Part shown: piece by piece, positions 34,762-44,205 of the stretch
Layout: the number at the start of each line of letters is the position of its first letter
Numbering within the stretch: position 1 is the stretch's first letter
NCBI GenBank assembly: GCA_000472185.1
Contig: AVDB01000011.1
Location: 1 to 64,000, forward strand
Length of the DNA: 64,000 nucleotides
Direction: 5' to 3'
Source of the DNA: Rhodobacteraceae bacterium HIMB11
Lineage (GTDB): Bacteria; Pseudomonadota; Alphaproteobacteria; Rhodobacterales; Rhodobacteraceae
Program-made: the position numbers and the translations under genes
Notes under the pieces: generated by a model
The model's database searches: none
Told to the model about the DNA's origin: nothing
What the model saw: the letters and a program-made list of their open reading frames with translations, nothing else

Positions 34762-36267
34762 CTATGTTAAAATTTGGCGCCTTGTCATCTCTGCGACCGC
34801 GAGCTCGGCGCAGAGAGTTGCCATCGGAATGCCCGCCCCCGGATGTACCCCGCCCCCGACCAGAAAGAGGTTGTTCAATTTGGTTGTGCATTTCGGCCGT
34901 TTCAGAGTTGCCATCATTCCCTTTGGGCTCTGCCCGTAAAGTGACCCTTCCGACGCTGGAAAAAGAGCCTCGAAGTCTTGTGGCATCGTTAGGTGCTGCC
35001 GTGCGCGTTTTCCGTGAAAAGAAAGGCCAAATTGTTCCAGTCTCTGGAATGTGATTTCGTTGCATCGTTCAAAATCCTTTTGTTCTGGCTGTCGCTGGGT
35101 TAAGGGGGGTGCGTTCAAGATCAGTTCAAAATTTTCAATCTCGGGTGGCGCAACGGATTTCCCTCGATCTTGTGCGCACACATAAATCGTTGGATCGTTT
35201 GGCATTTGACCCAGTGCAATATCTCGAAATTCTGAATTTGGAGTGTCGGCAAAGAAAACATTATGATGCACCAGATCAGGACCGCTACATTTCGCATCGA
35301 ATCCCCAAACATAGGCAGAGAGGCTGCGTTCCTCATGCGTGATATTGGGAACAGTGTTTTGCACATCGTGGCCCAGATGGCCTAATGCGATCGCGCGGGG
35401 GTCCCCGTTAAACACGATTGAATCAACATCAATTGCTTCATCTGTGTCTAAAATCACCTTTGTTGCTGTTTTCTCCTGTTTTTTGATCGATTTAACGCAG
35501 CAGTTGTAGGTAAATTCAACCCCGCGTTCGGTGCAGAGCGTTTCGATGACGCGTGCCAATTTGTGCATTCCGCCATTTATCGTCCAGACGCCTTTTGCCT
35601 CGGCTTGCCAAATAAGAGAGAGGAGCGCGGGTGCGGTTTGAGGCATGCCCCCGACATATGTCGCGTATCTTCCAAACAATTGTTGCAATCGGGGGTCTGA
35701 AAACTGTTTTGCAAGACCATGTTCAAGCGTGGACACTGGTCGCATTTTGCCGATGACGTTTGGTCGTTTCATAACCGCTAGCATCATTGCAGGTAGATTT
35801 GGATTGGCATTTTGCATGACGGGTTCGTCAAAACAGTCAAACAACATTGCAGTGTCAGAATAATATGACAAGAACTCGGTAGCAGATTTTTCTCCAAACG
35901 CATTTCTGATGTTATCGCGTGACGTTTCGAAATTTGCATCCAGATCCACGCAAGTTGCGTCCCGCCACCAATGACGTGCTAAGATATGTTGTTGGGTTAC
36001 AGAAATATGATCATGTAAGTTTTCACCTACATCTGAAAAAAGACGTTCGAAAACAGGCAGTAATGTAAGAACAGTTGGCCCTAGGTCGATTGGATTATTT
36101 GCACCTGAAAGTGTTCTGATTTTACCTCCTGGGGTCGGCGCAGCCTCGATTACCCGCACTTTGTGGCCAAGTGCTGACAGCCTAAGCGCGGTGGCAAGAC
36201 CACCAATTCCTGCACCGACAACAACAATTTTCTGACTATGTTTTGATAAGTTTTGTACATGCGCCAT
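34762..36267 (-). CDS. crtD: Hydroxyneurosporene desaturase (methoxyneurosporene dehydrogenase)
   Basis: The 501-aa FAD desaturase is of the CrtI family. It has KIVVVGAGIGGLATALRLSALGHKV (residues 11-35), PIDLGPTVLTLLPVFERLF, and the C-terminal NNLFLVGGGVHPGAGIPMA. It introduces the C3-C4 double bond after CrtC. I used ATG 36267 (MAHVQNLSK); the frame is open to 36318 without a better start. crtC begins right after its stop. It diverges from crtE over 86 nt with one PpsR box. Confidence 0.94.
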   Translation of the reverse strand: MAHVQNLSKHSQKIVVVGAGIGGLATALRLSALGHKVRVIEAAPTPGGKIRTLSGANNPIDLGPTVLTLLPVFERLFSDVGENLHDHISVTQQHILARHWWRDATCVDLDANFETSRDNIRNAFGEKSATEFLSYYSDTAMLFDCFDEPVMQNANPNLPAMMLAVMKRPNVIGKMRPVSTLEHGLAKQFSDPRLQQLFGRYATYVGGMPQTAPALLSLIWQAEAKGVWTINGGMHKLARVIETLCTERGVEFTYNCCVKSIKKQEKTATKVILDTDEAIDVDSIVFNGDPRAIALGHLGHDVQNTVPNITHEERSLSAYVWGFDAKCSGPDLVHHNVFFADTPNSEFRDIALGQMPNDPTIYVCAQDRGKSVAPPEIENFELILNAPPLTQRQPEQKDFERCNEITFQRLEQFGLSFHGKRARQHLTMPQDFEALFPASEGSLYGQSPKGMMATLKRPKCTTKLNNLFLVGGGVHPGAGIPMATLCAELAVAEMTRRQILT

Positions 36268-36297
36268 GACAGGATTGTTGACTCGTTCCCATAAATA

Positions 36298-36315
36298 TGT
36301 CCAGTATAATTTACA
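36298..36315. promoter_or_regulatory. PpsR operator between crtD and crtE
   Basis: TGTCCAGTATAATTTACA is an exact TGT-N12-ACA palindrome between the divergent crtD and crtE genes, 38 nt before the crtE start. Immediately downstream is ACACATGTGT, a separate short palindrome of unknown role. Confidence 0.72.
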
Positions 36316-36353
36316 CATGTGTTAAATGTATTGGTCACTTAGGAGGTGCGTGC

Positions 36354-37223
36354 ATGCTGAATGATAGAATTGAAGCTGCAATTCAAAGGCATATATGCAG
36401 CGCCGCCGTTCAGGGACCCGCACCAACAGGTCTGCATAAGGCGATTGATTATTCTGTTTTTCCTGGTGGCGCACGCATTCGCCCAGTCATTTTGACATCT
36501 GTTGCTATGGCGTGCGGCGATGATCAACCGACAATCACAGATGCTGCCGCTGCAGCGCTAGAGTTTATTCATTGCGCGAGCTTGGTCCACGATGATTTGC
36601 CCTGTTTTGACAATGCATCCACGCGTCGGGGTAAGCCGACAGTGCATCGACAATTTTCTGAAACAACCGCGGTCCTTGCAGGTGACAGTCTGATTGTTGG
36701 TGCGTTTTCAACGCTGACATCGCAGGTGGATATAGATGCGCGTCGTGCCTGTAATTTGGTTGCGTATCTAGCGAATTACACGGGTTTTCCAAACGGGATT
36801 TGCGCAGGTCAGGCGTGGGAGGATGAGGCCACAATTGATCTAAAATCCTATCACCTGTCAAAAACGGGCGCATTGTTTATTGCCGCGACCCAAATGGGTG
36901 CGATCGCCGCTGGGCATGATCCAGATCCTTGGCAAGAGTTGGGTGCACGTATTGGTCAGGCATTTCAAATTGCGGATGATCTGATGGATGTCGTCTGTGC
37001 TGATCAGGATATGGGCAAGCCTGCGGGTCAGGATGCCAAAAATGATCGGCCAAGCGCGGTCTCTGAATACGGGGTGGATGGGGCGAAGCGGTTGTTGAAC
37101 GACATCCTCGGCGGTGCCATTGCCTCAATTCCGTCCTGTCCCGGCGAAGCAGAACTTGCAAAAATGGTGCAGTTGCAATCCACCCGCCTCATGTCCGTTG
37201 ATCGTCAGGCAACACATTCTTGA
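36354..37223 (+). CDS. crtE: Geranylgeranyl diphosphate synthase
   Basis: The 289-aa E-type prenyltransferase makes GGPP for both carotenoids and the bacteriochlorophyll tail. First Asp-rich motif region LVHDDLPCFDNASTRRGKPTVH lies near residues 77-98 and the second is FQIADDLMDV near 205. AGGAGGTGCGTGC precedes ATG 36354. A frame extending to 36297 overlaps the operator region and is rejected. It opens crtEF, which runs on to bchCXYZ-puf-dxs with one internal promoter region before bchC. Confidence 0.95.
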   Translation: MLNDRIEAAIQRHICSAAVQGPAPTGLHKAIDYSVFPGGARIRPVILTSVAMACGDDQPTITDAAAAALEFIHCASLVHDDLPCFDNASTRRGKPTVHRQFSETTAVLAGDSLIVGAFSTLTSQVDIDARRACNLVAYLANYTGFPNGICAGQAWEDEATIDLKSYHLSKTGALFIAATQMGAIAAGHDPDPWQELGARIGQAFQIADDLMDVVCADQDMGKPAGQDAKNDRPSAVSEYGVDGAKRLLNDILGGAIASIPSCPGEAELAKMVQLQSTRLMSVDRQATHS

Positions 37224-37226
37224 TCA

Positions 37227-38333
37227 ATGACTAAACAAGAGATATATCCACAACGTCCCATGCGTTTCCGAGATTGGTGGTATCAAAAGAAGAGCCAGTT
37301 TTATGCTAGTGAATGGGTCCAAGATATCTCTGCGCGTCTCCCGCTATTGTCACGCATATCACGAAAAGAAGGCGAGGCCATTTTTCAATTAATGAGTGGA
37401 TTTGTTGACACACAAATCTTGCTCGCATTTGTGCGAACGGGTGCGTTAAATAAGTTGCGTGATCGACCCAAATCTATTGCCCAGCTGGCATCGCTCATCG
37501 GGATTGATGCCGAGGCTGCGCGGGTTCTGTGTGGTGCTGGGCAGGCGCTTGGCCTTGTCGTTGTTCGAAAAGATCAGGTTTCAATCGCACGTCGCGGAAT
37601 TCTGATCCTGACTTTGCCTGGGATATCCGAACTGATCGATCATCACTCTGTTTTGTACTCTGATTTGCAGGATCCTGTTGCGTTTTTTAGCGGGCAGTCA
37701 GAGCGGCAACTTGCGCATTTTTGGCCTTATGTTTTTGGCGCAAAAGATGGCTTAGATGCTGCAGATGTTTCACGATATTCTGATCTTATGACGAAATCGC
37801 AGCGCATGGTTGCGCAGGATACGTTGGACGCGATCACCTTGCCCAAAGATGGCTCTTGGTTGGATGTTGGTGGCGGTAGCGGTGCGTTTATTTCCGAAGT
37901 GCTGCGGCGTCGGGATTCCATTCGTGCATCAGTCTTTGATTTGCCTGGTTCAAATAATGAATCAGGGGCGCATAACTTTATTCCAGGATCGTTTTTTGAT
38001 GATGACCTGCCAGTTGGATTCGATGTCATTTCATTGATCCGTGTTCTCTATGATCATTCCGACGACTCGATTATCAAACTGTTAACCAAGGTTTACAACG
38101 CCCTACCCGAAAATGGCAGATTGATTGTTTCAGAGCCCATGTTAGGGCAAAATTCTCCAAATCGTTGGGGTGACACGTATTTTGCGATTTACACTATGGC
38201 GATGAATACGGGCAAGACCCGATCAGCCTTAGAAATAACTGAAATATTGACAAAAATTGGATTTTCCAACGTAAAAATCCATCGGTCTAAGCGCCCATAT
38301 GTGACGCAAGTGATCGAGTGTTGGAAAAAATGA
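37227..38333 (+). CDS. crtF: Demethylspheroidene O-methyltransferase
   Basis: The 368-aa SAM-dependent methyltransferase methylates the C1 hydroxyl of demethylspheroidene. An N-terminal dimerisation helix region is followed by the SAM motif WLDVGGGSGAFISEVLRR at about residues 209-226. The late segment LPENGRLIVSEPMLG also fits small-molecule O-methyltransferases. The position crtE-crtF-bchC is conserved. The ATG lies 3 nt after the crtE stop. Confidence 0.93.
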   Translation: MTKQEIYPQRPMRFRDWWYQKKSQFYASEWVQDISARLPLLSRISRKEGEAIFQLMSGFVDTQILLAFVRTGALNKLRDRPKSIAQLASLIGIDAEAARVLCGAGQALGLVVVRKDQVSIARRGILILTLPGISELIDHHSVLYSDLQDPVAFFSGQSERQLAHFWPYVFGAKDGLDAADVSRYSDLMTKSQRMVAQDTLDAITLPKDGSWLDVGGGSGAFISEVLRRRDSIRASVFDLPGSNNESGAHNFIPGSFFDDDLPVGFDVISLIRVLYDHSDDSIIKLLTKVYNALPENGRLIVSEPMLGQNSPNRWGDTYFAIYTMAMNTGKTRSALEITEILTKIGFSNVKIHRSKRPYVTQVIECWKK

Positions 38334-38343
38334 CGCTGATACA

Positions 38344-38387
38344 TGTCTAAAAAAATTGACAGTTTATTCTGTCAAGTTAATATAACA
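38344..38387 (+). promoter_or_regulatory. Paired PpsR operators and sigma70-like promoter of bchC
   Basis: Two exact TGT-N12-ACA palindromes, TGTCTAAAAAAATTGACA (38344-38361) and TGTCAAGTTAATATAACA (38370-38387), are separated by 8 nt. This is the classic bchC arrangement in Rhodobacter. TTGACA (38356-38361) and TAATAT (38378-38383), 16 nt apart, form a promoter covered by both boxes. It should drive bchCXYZ and, by readthrough, puf. Confidence 0.85.
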
Positions 38388-38431
38388 CTGAGAGTCACCC
38401 GAAAACTGACCAATGGGAACGAGGAATCATT

Positions 38432-39373
38432 ATGCACGCGTCAGCTGTTCTTATCGAAGGTGCCAAAAAGCTATCCTTGGCTGAGATAGGATTAAAAGAT
38501 CCAGAGGCTGGAGATGTTGTAGTGCGCGTTCAACATTCTGGTATATCGACGGGCACAGAAAAATTGCTTTGGTCTGGCGCGATGCCACCGTTTCCTGGTT
38601 TGGCCTATCCTTTGGTGCCAGGTTATGAGGCCGTTGGTGAAGTCGTTGATGCGACTGCGGGCACGGGTCAAAAGGTCGGCGATTTTGTTTTTGTTCCGGG
38701 CTCTTGCGGATTTCGAGAAGCCAAAGGATTATTCGGCGGCAGTGCCAGTTACTTGGTCACTCCCGCGGATCGCGTCCGGAAAATTAATCCAGCATTGGGG
38801 GATAGCGGAACATTGTTCGCTTTGGCGGCGACTGCGCGACATGCGTTGGCAGGATTTGATGCGCGTTTGCCCGAATTAATCATCGGTCACGGTGTACTGG
38901 GGCGGTTGCTGGCGCGATTAACGGTTGTAGCGGGAGGAAAACCTCCGACTGTCTGGGAAGTTGATGAAAATCGCATGTCAGGCGCACAAGGGTATCAAGT
39001 GGTCCACCCTGATCAAGATACCAAGAGAGATTATCAATCGATTTATGATGCATCGGGTTGCACTGATTTGCTCGATCAATGGATTCAATGCTGTGGCCGC
39101 GGTGCCGAAATTGTGTTGGCTGGATTCTATTCAGAACGCATCAATTTTGCTTTCCCTCATGCGTTTATGCGCGAAATGAAATTCCGCATCGCGGCGGAGT
39201 GGAACGCGGATGACATGACAGCGATCAATGCCCTGATTGATGAAGGCATCCTGTCTTTGGATGGCTTGGTAACACATCGCGCGAAAGCGGCGGATGCCAA
39301 GCAGGCGTACGTTCAGGCGTTTGAAGACCCCACTTGTTATAAAATGGTCCTTGATTGGGAGGCATTAAATTGA
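38432..39373 (+). CDS. bchC: 3-(1-hydroxyethyl) bacteriochlorophyllide a dehydrogenase
   Basis: The 313-aa medium-chain dehydrogenase-like protein oxidises the C3 hydroxyethyl group to acetyl, late in bacteriochlorophyll a synthesis. It has GISTGTEKLLWSGAMPPFPGL near residue 32, PGYEAVGEVVD near 65, and a nucleotide-binding region ELIIGHGVLGRLLARL near 148. GAGGAAT precedes ATG 38432. Its TGA overlaps the bchX TTG start. It is controlled by the paired PpsR boxes upstream. Confidence 0.95.
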   Translation: MHASAVLIEGAKKLSLAEIGLKDPEAGDVVVRVQHSGISTGTEKLLWSGAMPPFPGLAYPLVPGYEAVGEVVDATAGTGQKVGDFVFVPGSCGFREAKGLFGGSASYLVTPADRVRKINPALGDSGTLFALAATARHALAGFDARLPELIIGHGVLGRLLARLTVVAGGKPPTVWEVDENRMSGAQGYQVVHPDQDTKRDYQSIYDASGCTDLLDQWIQCCGRGAEIVLAGFYSERINFAFPHAFMREMKFRIAAEWNADDMTAINALIDEGILSLDGLVTHRAKAADAKQAYVQAFEDPTCYKMVLDWEALN

Positions 39374-40383
39374 AAGACGAAGTTCCAAACCTAAAGGATT
39401 ATTCCGCAAGGCTGCGTGACGAAGCCAACATGGATTTGGCTGATATACAGGCAGAACAAACGAGTGGCGAACCCACCAAAAAAACCCAAATCATTGCGAT
39501 TTATGGAAAAGGTGGCATAGGTAAATCATTCACGCTTGCCAATCTTTCGCACATGATGGCGGAAATGGGGAAGCGCGTTTTGTTGATCGGCTGCGACCCT
39601 AAATCAGATACCACATCATTGTTGTTTGGCGGCAAGGCCTGTCCAACAATCATTGAAACCTCCACGCGCAAAAAGCTTGCTGGTGAAGAGGTTAAAATTG
39701 GCGATGTCTGCTTTAAGCGCGGCGGCGTTTTCGCCATGGAGCTTGGCGGTCCTGAGGTTGGTCGCGGCTGTGGTGGTCGCGGTATCATCCATGGGTTCGA
39801 GTTGTTGGAAAAACTGGGCTTTCATGATTGGGACTTCGATTATGTTTTGCTTGATTTCCTAGGCGATGTTGTTTGCGGCGGCTTTGGTTTGCCCATCGCG
39901 CGTGACATGGCGCAAAAGGTGATTTTGGTCGGTTCCAACGATTTGCAATCGCTTTACGTGGCAAACAACGTTTGTTCCGCTGTGGAGTATTTCCGCAAAC
40001 TGGGCGGCAATGTTGGCGTGGCTGGGTTGGTCATCAACAAAGATGACGGAACGGGCGAGGCGGCAGCCTTTGCCAAAGCCGCTGATATTCCGGTTCTGGC
40101 CTCAATTCCACAGGATGATGATCTGCGCAAAAAATCAGCAAACTATCAAATTGTCGGCACTGCAGCAGGTCCATGGGGCGATTTGTTTGGCGCTCTCGCA
40201 GAAGAGGTCGCTGGCGCACCACCCATTCGCCCAAAACCATTGGATCAGGATGGATTGCTGAACCTGTTCGATAGCAAGGACACAGGCGGCGACGTAGTTT
40301 TGGTTCCTGCAACAGATACGGACATGCGCGGCAAACATGCCAAGCCGCAAAAATCCCTAGAAGTCATCTACGACGAGGTCTAA
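39370..40383 (+). CDS. bchX: Chlorophyllide a reductase iron protein, subunit X
   Basis: The 337-aa NifH-like protein donates electrons to BchYZ for reduction of ring B of chlorophyllide. The P-loop is [14 protein letters not shown] (residues 45-58). Cluster ligands are Cys134 (GRGCGGRG) and Cys169 (DVVCGGFG). I assign TTG 39370 as the start: GGGAGG lies just upstream, it overlaps the bchC stop (TTGA), and the protein length then matches homologues. Upstream TTG 39355 is less likely. bchY begins immediately after the stop. Confidence 0.95.
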   Translation: MKDEVPNLKDYSARLRDEANMDLADIQAEQTSGEPTKKTQIIAIYGKGGIGKSFTLANLSHMMAEMGKRVLLIGCDPKSDTTSLLFGGKACPTIIETSTRKKLAGEEVKIGDVCFKRGGVFAMELGGPEVGRGCGGRGIIHGFELLEKLGFHDWDFDYVLLDFLGDVVCGGFGLPIARDMAQKVILVGSNDLQSLYVANNVCSAVEYFRKLGGNVGVAGLVINKDDGTGEAAAFAKAADIPVLASIPQDDDLRKKSANYQIVGTAAGPWGDLFGALAEEVAGAPPIRPKPLDQDGLLNLFDSKDTGGDVVLVPATDTDMRGKHAKPQKSLEVIYDEV

Positions 40384-41958
40384 ATGAGTAAGGAAGTCAC
40401 ATACGACACCACCGATCAGGTCGATGTGATCAAGGGCCACCCCGCTGAGGAGGTGGTTTCCCCATCTGCAAATGGTCAAACGGGCACTGCAGGTTCGTGC
40501 GTTTCTGAAGAGTTGAAGAACGCCAACTTGGCGAACTCTGAAAATGCAGAAATCCTTGAAAAATACGCGGCCGATTATCCTGTTGGACCACATGACAAAC
40601 CGCAATCAATGTGCCCTGCGTTTGGGTCCTTGCGTGTTGGGCTTCGCATGCGCCGCGTCGCGACTGTTTTGTCCGGATCTGCATGCTGTGTCTATGGATT
40701 AAGTTTTGTAAGCCACTTCTACGGCGCGCGCCGTTCGGTTGGGTATGTTCCTTTTGACTCTGAATCTTTGGTTACAGGCAAGCTCTTTGAAGATATTCGC
40801 GACTCTGTTCACGACCTGGCAGACCCAGATCAATACGATGCAATCGTTGTGACCAACCTATGTGTTCCAACTGCAAGTGGTGTGCCGCTTAGGTTGCTGC
40901 CAAATGAAATTAACGGCGTCCGTATCATTGGAATTGATGTGCCTGGGTTCGGGGTGCCTACTCACGCTGAGGCGAAAGATATCCTTGCAGGCGCCATGTT
41001 GAACTTTGCCCGCCAAGAGGTTGAAGCCGGCCCAGTTCAGGCTCCAAAGGGCGAGAAGCAAGATCGCCCAACTGTCGCTATGTTGGGTGAAATGTTCCCT
41101 GCCGATCCGATGATGATCGGTGCAATGTTGGCTCCAATGGGATTGGGTGTGGGGCCTGTTTTGCCTGCGCGTGAATGGCGCGAAATGTATGCTGCATTGG
41201 ATTGCGGCGCGGTTGCGGCGATCCATCCATTTTATACATCAACGATCCGCGAATTTGATGCGGCTGGTCGTCCATCAATAGGCAGCGCGCCAGTTGGGTA
41301 TGACGGCACAGCTGATTGGCTGGCGGCGATTGGGGATACTTTTAACGTGGGTGCCGATAAAATTGCAGATGCGCAAAACGCATTCCTGCCCGCGATTAAA
41401 GGAGCGCTTTCACAAAACCAAATCAACGGACGCATCACTGTTTCAGGTTACGAAGGCAGCGAATTATTGGTCGCACGTTTGCTCATCGAAAGCGGGGCAG
41501 AAGTTCCATATGTCGGAACGGCCTGCCCGAAAACACCAATGTCCCAAGCAGATGCAGAATGGCTCGCATCAAAGGGTGCGGTTATTAAGTTCCGCGCATC
41601 GCTTGAGGATGATTTGTCCGCTGTCGAAGCGTTCAAACCAGATCTTGCAATTGGAACGACACCGCTTGTGCAAGAAGTCAAAGAAAAAGGCCAGCCTGCG
41701 CTTTACTTCACCAATCTTGTTTCTGCGCGTCCGCTGATGGGGCCAGCGGGTGCTGGCAGTTTGGCGCAAGTGATCAACACTGCCATCGAAGGCGGTGAAC
41801 GGATGGCAAACATGCGTTCGTTCTTTGAGAACGTTGGAGAAGGTGACACCGCTGGCATCTGGCAGGGTGCGCCCAATCTTCGCCCGGATTTCCGTGCGCA
41901 GAACCTAAAGAAAATCGAAAAGGCCGCGCGCGCCGCCAAAGCACAGGAGATGATCTAA
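40384..41958 (+). CDS. bchY: Chlorophyllide a reductase subunit Y
   Basis: The 524-aa nitrogenase-like subunit forms COR with BchZ. Cys77 (SMCPAF), Cys102 (SACCVYG) and Cys160 ([10 protein letters not shown]) keep the exact spacing of the three published YZ-cluster ligands. It has a long N-terminal extension of about 60 polar residues. The stop overlaps the bchZ start by 1 nt. It is part of bchCXYZ. Confidence 0.96.
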   Translation: MSKEVTYDTTDQVDVIKGHPAEEVVSPSANGQTGTAGSCVSEELKNANLANSENAEILEKYAADYPVGPHDKPQSMCPAFGSLRVGLRMRRVATVLSGSACCVYGLSFVSHFYGARRSVGYVPFDSESLVTGKLFEDIRDSVHDLADPDQYDAIVVTNLCVPTASGVPLRLLPNEINGVRIIGIDVPGFGVPTHAEAKDILAGAMLNFARQEVEAGPVQAPKGEKQDRPTVAMLGEMFPADPMMIGAMLAPMGLGVGPVLPAREWREMYAALDCGAVAAIHPFYTSTIREFDAAGRPSIGSAPVGYDGTADWLAAIGDTFNVGADKIADAQNAFLPAIKGALSQNQINGRITVSGYEGSELLVARLLIESGAEVPYVGTACPKTPMSQADAEWLASKGAVIKFRASLEDDLSAVEAFKPDLAIGTTPLVQEVKEKGQPALYFTNLVSARPLMGPAGAGSLAQVINTAIEGGERMANMRSFFENVGEGDTAGIWQGAPNLRPDFRAQNLKKIEKAARAAKAQEMI

Positions 41959-43433
41959 TGCATATTCTAGATCATGATCGTGCGGGTGGATATTGGGGAT
42001 CCGTCTATGCGTTTTGCGCAGTTAAGGGGCTTCAAGTTGTTATTGACGGCCCTGTTGGGTGCGAAAACCTGCCTGTTACATCGGTGCTGCACTATACAGA
42101 CGCGCTGCCCCCACATGAATTGCCCATTGTGACCACTGGATTAGGCGAAGAAGAATTGGGCCGTGATGGGACAGAGGGGGCAATGAAGCGTGCATGGGAA
42201 ACCTTGGATCCCGCTTTGCCTTCTGTCGTTGTAACTGGTTCGATTGCTGAAATGATTGGTGGTGGCGTGACACCACAGGGAACAACAATCCAACGCTTCC
42301 TGCCGCGTACAATTGATGAGGATCAATGGCAGTCTGCGGACCGGGCAATGACATGGATATTCACGGAATTTGGCATGACCAAAGGCCGTATGCCACCCGA
42401 GAAAAAGCGAGAAGAGGGTGCGAAACCTCGCGTGAACATCCTGGGTCCGATGTATGGCACATTCAACATGCCCAGCGATTTAGCCGAGATTAAACGCCTG
42501 ATCCAAGGGATTGGCGCCGAGATTAACATGGTAATGCCGCTGGGCGCGCATGTCGCTGAAATGCGCAATCTGGTCAATGCGGACGTCAATATTTGCATGT
42601 ATCGTGAATTTGGCCGCGGGCTGTGTGAAGTTTTGGGTAAACCCTATTTGCAAGCACCCATTGGCGTTGAATCAACAACCAAATTCCTACGCAAGCTGGG
42701 CGAGCTTTTGTCGTTAGATGTTGAACCGTTTATCGAACAAGAAAAGCATTCAACTATCAAACCAGTTTGGGACCTGTGGCGGTCGGTAACCCAAGATTTC
42801 TTTGGGACTGCTAATTTTGCTATCGTTGCAAATGATACGTATGCGCGCGGCATTCGAAATTATTTGGAAAATGATTTGGGATTTCCTTGTGCCTTTGCAG
42901 TTAGCCGTGTTGCCGGATCGAAAACCAACAATCACGAAGTACGCCAGTTGCTAGAACAGCATCGGCCATTGGTGGTGTTCGGGTCTGTAAATGAAAAAAT
43001 ATATCTTGCCGAACTGAAGGCTGCACATGGTCCACAGCCGTCGTTTATTCCCGCTTCATTCCCTGGTGCTGTAATTCGGCGTGCTTTGGGAACGCCGATG
43101 ATGGGATATGCGGGCGCGACCTATGTGCTTCAAGAATTGTGCAATGGGTTGTTTGATTCATTGTTCCACGTTCTGCCGCTGGCAAGCGAAATGGATGCGG
43201 TTGATGCCACGCCTGCCGTTCTGAAGCGTGATCTTGAGTGGGATCCCAAAGCGCAAGCAGAGCTGGATCGCATCGTCGCAGAACACCCCATTTTAACAAG
43301 AATTTCTGCTGCAAAGCGCCTTCGCGATGCAGCCGAGGCTGAAACACTTAAGTCAGGGCACGATTTTGTGGCCCTTGAAACTGTTTCGGCGCTTGGCGGA
43401 GTGACATCTGCCAAAAATACAGGAGAGGAATGA
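41958..43433 (+). CDS. bchZ: Chlorophyllide a reductase subunit Z
   Basis: The 491-aa catalytic partner of BchY has [19 protein letters not shown] at its start and Cys35 ([10 protein letters not shown]), the fourth ligand of the YZ [4Fe-4S] cluster. Segments [18 protein letters not shown] and [21 protein letters not shown] are family-typical. The C-terminus carries the protochlorophyllide-reductase-like helical domain ([17 protein letters not shown]-like). pufQ starts 1 nt after the stop, linking pigment synthesis with puf transcription. Confidence 0.96.
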   Translation: MHILDHDRAGGYWGSVYAFCAVKGLQVVIDGPVGCENLPVTSVLHYTDALPPHELPIVTTGLGEEELGRDGTEGAMKRAWETLDPALPSVVVTGSIAEMIGGGVTPQGTTIQRFLPRTIDEDQWQSADRAMTWIFTEFGMTKGRMPPEKKREEGAKPRVNILGPMYGTFNMPSDLAEIKRLIQGIGAEINMVMPLGAHVAEMRNLVNADVNICMYREFGRGLCEVLGKPYLQAPIGVESTTKFLRKLGELLSLDVEPFIEQEKHSTIKPVWDLWRSVTQDFFGTANFAIVANDTYARGIRNYLENDLGFPCAFAVSRVAGSKTNNHEVRQLLEQHRPLVVFGSVNEKIYLAELKAAHGPQPSFIPASFPGAVIRRALGTPMMGYAGATYVLQELCNGLFDSLFHVLPLASEMDAVDATPAVLKRDLEWDPKAQAELDRIVAEHPILTRISAAKRLRDAAEAETLKSGHDFVALETVSALGGVTSAKNTGEE

Positions 43434-43434
43434 T

Positions 43435-43656
43435 ATGTCAGATCTTTCAAATACAGATCGCAGACTCAAATCAAGACCACGTTCGCGTTTCGAATACGTG
43501 TTGTTTTTCAGTCTCATTTTCGTCTTGGCCATCCCGTTTTCAACGGTGGGTTGGGTGATTGATCTCTATCGCAAACAGACATTCGTGATTAACGGACCGC
43601 TTGCCCGTGCGTGGTTAGAAGCACACCGTATCACGCCCGTAATTTGCTCGGTTTAG
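43435..43656 (+). CDS. pufQ: PufQ, bacteriochlorophyll/puf assembly factor
   Basis: The 73-aa single-span membrane protein has a basic N-terminus ([14 protein letters not shown]), one helix (residues 23-43, [20 protein letters not shown]) and a short periplasmic tail. PufQ stimulates bacteriochlorophyll formation and LH assembly in Rhodobacter. Length and place between bchZ and pufB are typical. GAGAGGAATG precedes the ATG. It is followed by a 112-nt gap with several RNA hairpins. Confidence 0.9.
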   Translation: MSDLSNTDRRLKSRPRSRFEYVLFFSLIFVLAIPFSTVGWVIDLYRKQTFVINGPLARAWLEAHRITPVICSV

Positions 43657-43675
43657 GCCCAGCATCAACAGCTGT

Positions 43676-43741
43676 TCTGCCAAAGGCAGATCAGAACCCT
43701 GGAACGATATCCAGGGGCCCTGGCCACAGAGGCACTGTGGC
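43676..43741 (+). other. Cluster of three RNA hairpins between pufQ and pufB
   Basis: Three inverted repeats lie in tandem: TCTGCC/GGCAGA (43676-43690), CCCTGG/CCAGGG (43697-43716) and GCCACAG/CTGTGGC (43723-43741). They sit just upstream of the pufB ribosome-binding site (CGGAGG). In Rhodobacter, 5' structures protect the abundant pufBA transcript from decay; this cluster is placed for such a role. Confidence 0.6.
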
Positions 43742-43768
43742 GCCACGATAAATTTCGGAGGAAATATC

Positions 43769-43915
43769 ATGGCGGACAATAACCTGTCTTTTACAGGACT
43801 AACTGACGAACAGGCGCAAGAACTGCACTCTGTCTACATGAGCGGGCTATGGTTGTTCACAACCGTTGCCGTTATCGCCCATTTGGCAACGTTCATCTGG
43901 CGCCCTTGGTTCTAA
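43769..43915 (+). CDS. pufB: LH1 beta polypeptide
   Basis: The 48-aa antenna polypeptide begins [20 protein letters not shown]. It has a single helix ending in [16 protein letters not shown]. His38 is the bacteriochlorophyll a ligand and His20 the second conserved His; the RPW end is typical. With PufA it forms LH1 rings around the reaction centre. ATG 43769 is preceded by CGGAGGAAATATC. The gene is too short for usual ORF cut-offs. pufA follows after 12 nt. Confidence 0.96.
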   Translation: MADNNLSFTGLTDEQAQELHSVYMSGLWLFTTVAVIAHLATFIWRPWF

Positions 43916-43927
43916 GGAGGATTGAAA

Positions 43928-44086
43928 ATGGCAAAATTTTACAAAATCTGGCTCGTTTTCGATCCACGTCGCGTGTTTGTTGCACAAGGCGTTTTCCTAT
44001 TCTTGCTAGCAGCGATGATTCACCTCGTTCTGCTAAGCACAGACTACTACAACTGGTTTGAGCTAGCCGCGCAAGCGGGCGGTTAA
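43928..44086 (+). CDS. pufA: LH1 alpha polypeptide
   Basis: The 52-aa antenna polypeptide has N-terminus [20 protein letters not shown] and one helix with [10 protein letters not shown]. His32 ligates bacteriochlorophyll a. The C-terminus is [21 protein letters not shown] is the hallmark of PufA. TAAGGAGGATTG from the pufB end serves as its ribosome-binding site. A strong hairpin downstream separates it from pufL. Confidence 0.96.
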   Translation: MAKFYKIWLVFDPRRVFVAQGVFLFLLAAMIHLVLLSTDYYNWFELAAQAGG

Positions 44087-44113
44087 TAACCCGTTCGACA
44101 GTTTTTAAAAACG

Positions 44114-44145
44114 ATCTGCGGGTGAGTTTTAACTTGCCCGCAGAT
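44114..44145 (+). other. pufA-pufL intercistronic stem-loop
   Basis: ATCTGCGGG (44114-44122) pairs perfectly with CCCGCAGAT (44137-44145). Inner bases extend pairing to about 15 bp with two G-U pairs and a minimal loop. In Rhodobacter the equivalent element blocks 3'-5' decay and partly terminates, giving excess pufBA over pufLM. No T-run follows, so mRNA stabilisation fits better than full termination. Confidence 0.75.
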
Positions 44146-44205
44146 GCTCACCAATAAGACGGCCTTCATCTAAAAGGTATCGGCTGGATTCAACGGAGAC
44201 AAACG

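Noticed and set aside
34760-35065. Extension of the crtC reading frame to 35065
   Set aside because: It overlaps the well-conserved CrtD C-terminus in another frame and adds low-complexity, non-homologous residues.
43849-44061. 70-aa plus-strand frame across pufB and pufA
   Set aside because: It is out of frame with both LH1 genes, whose products are unmistakable.
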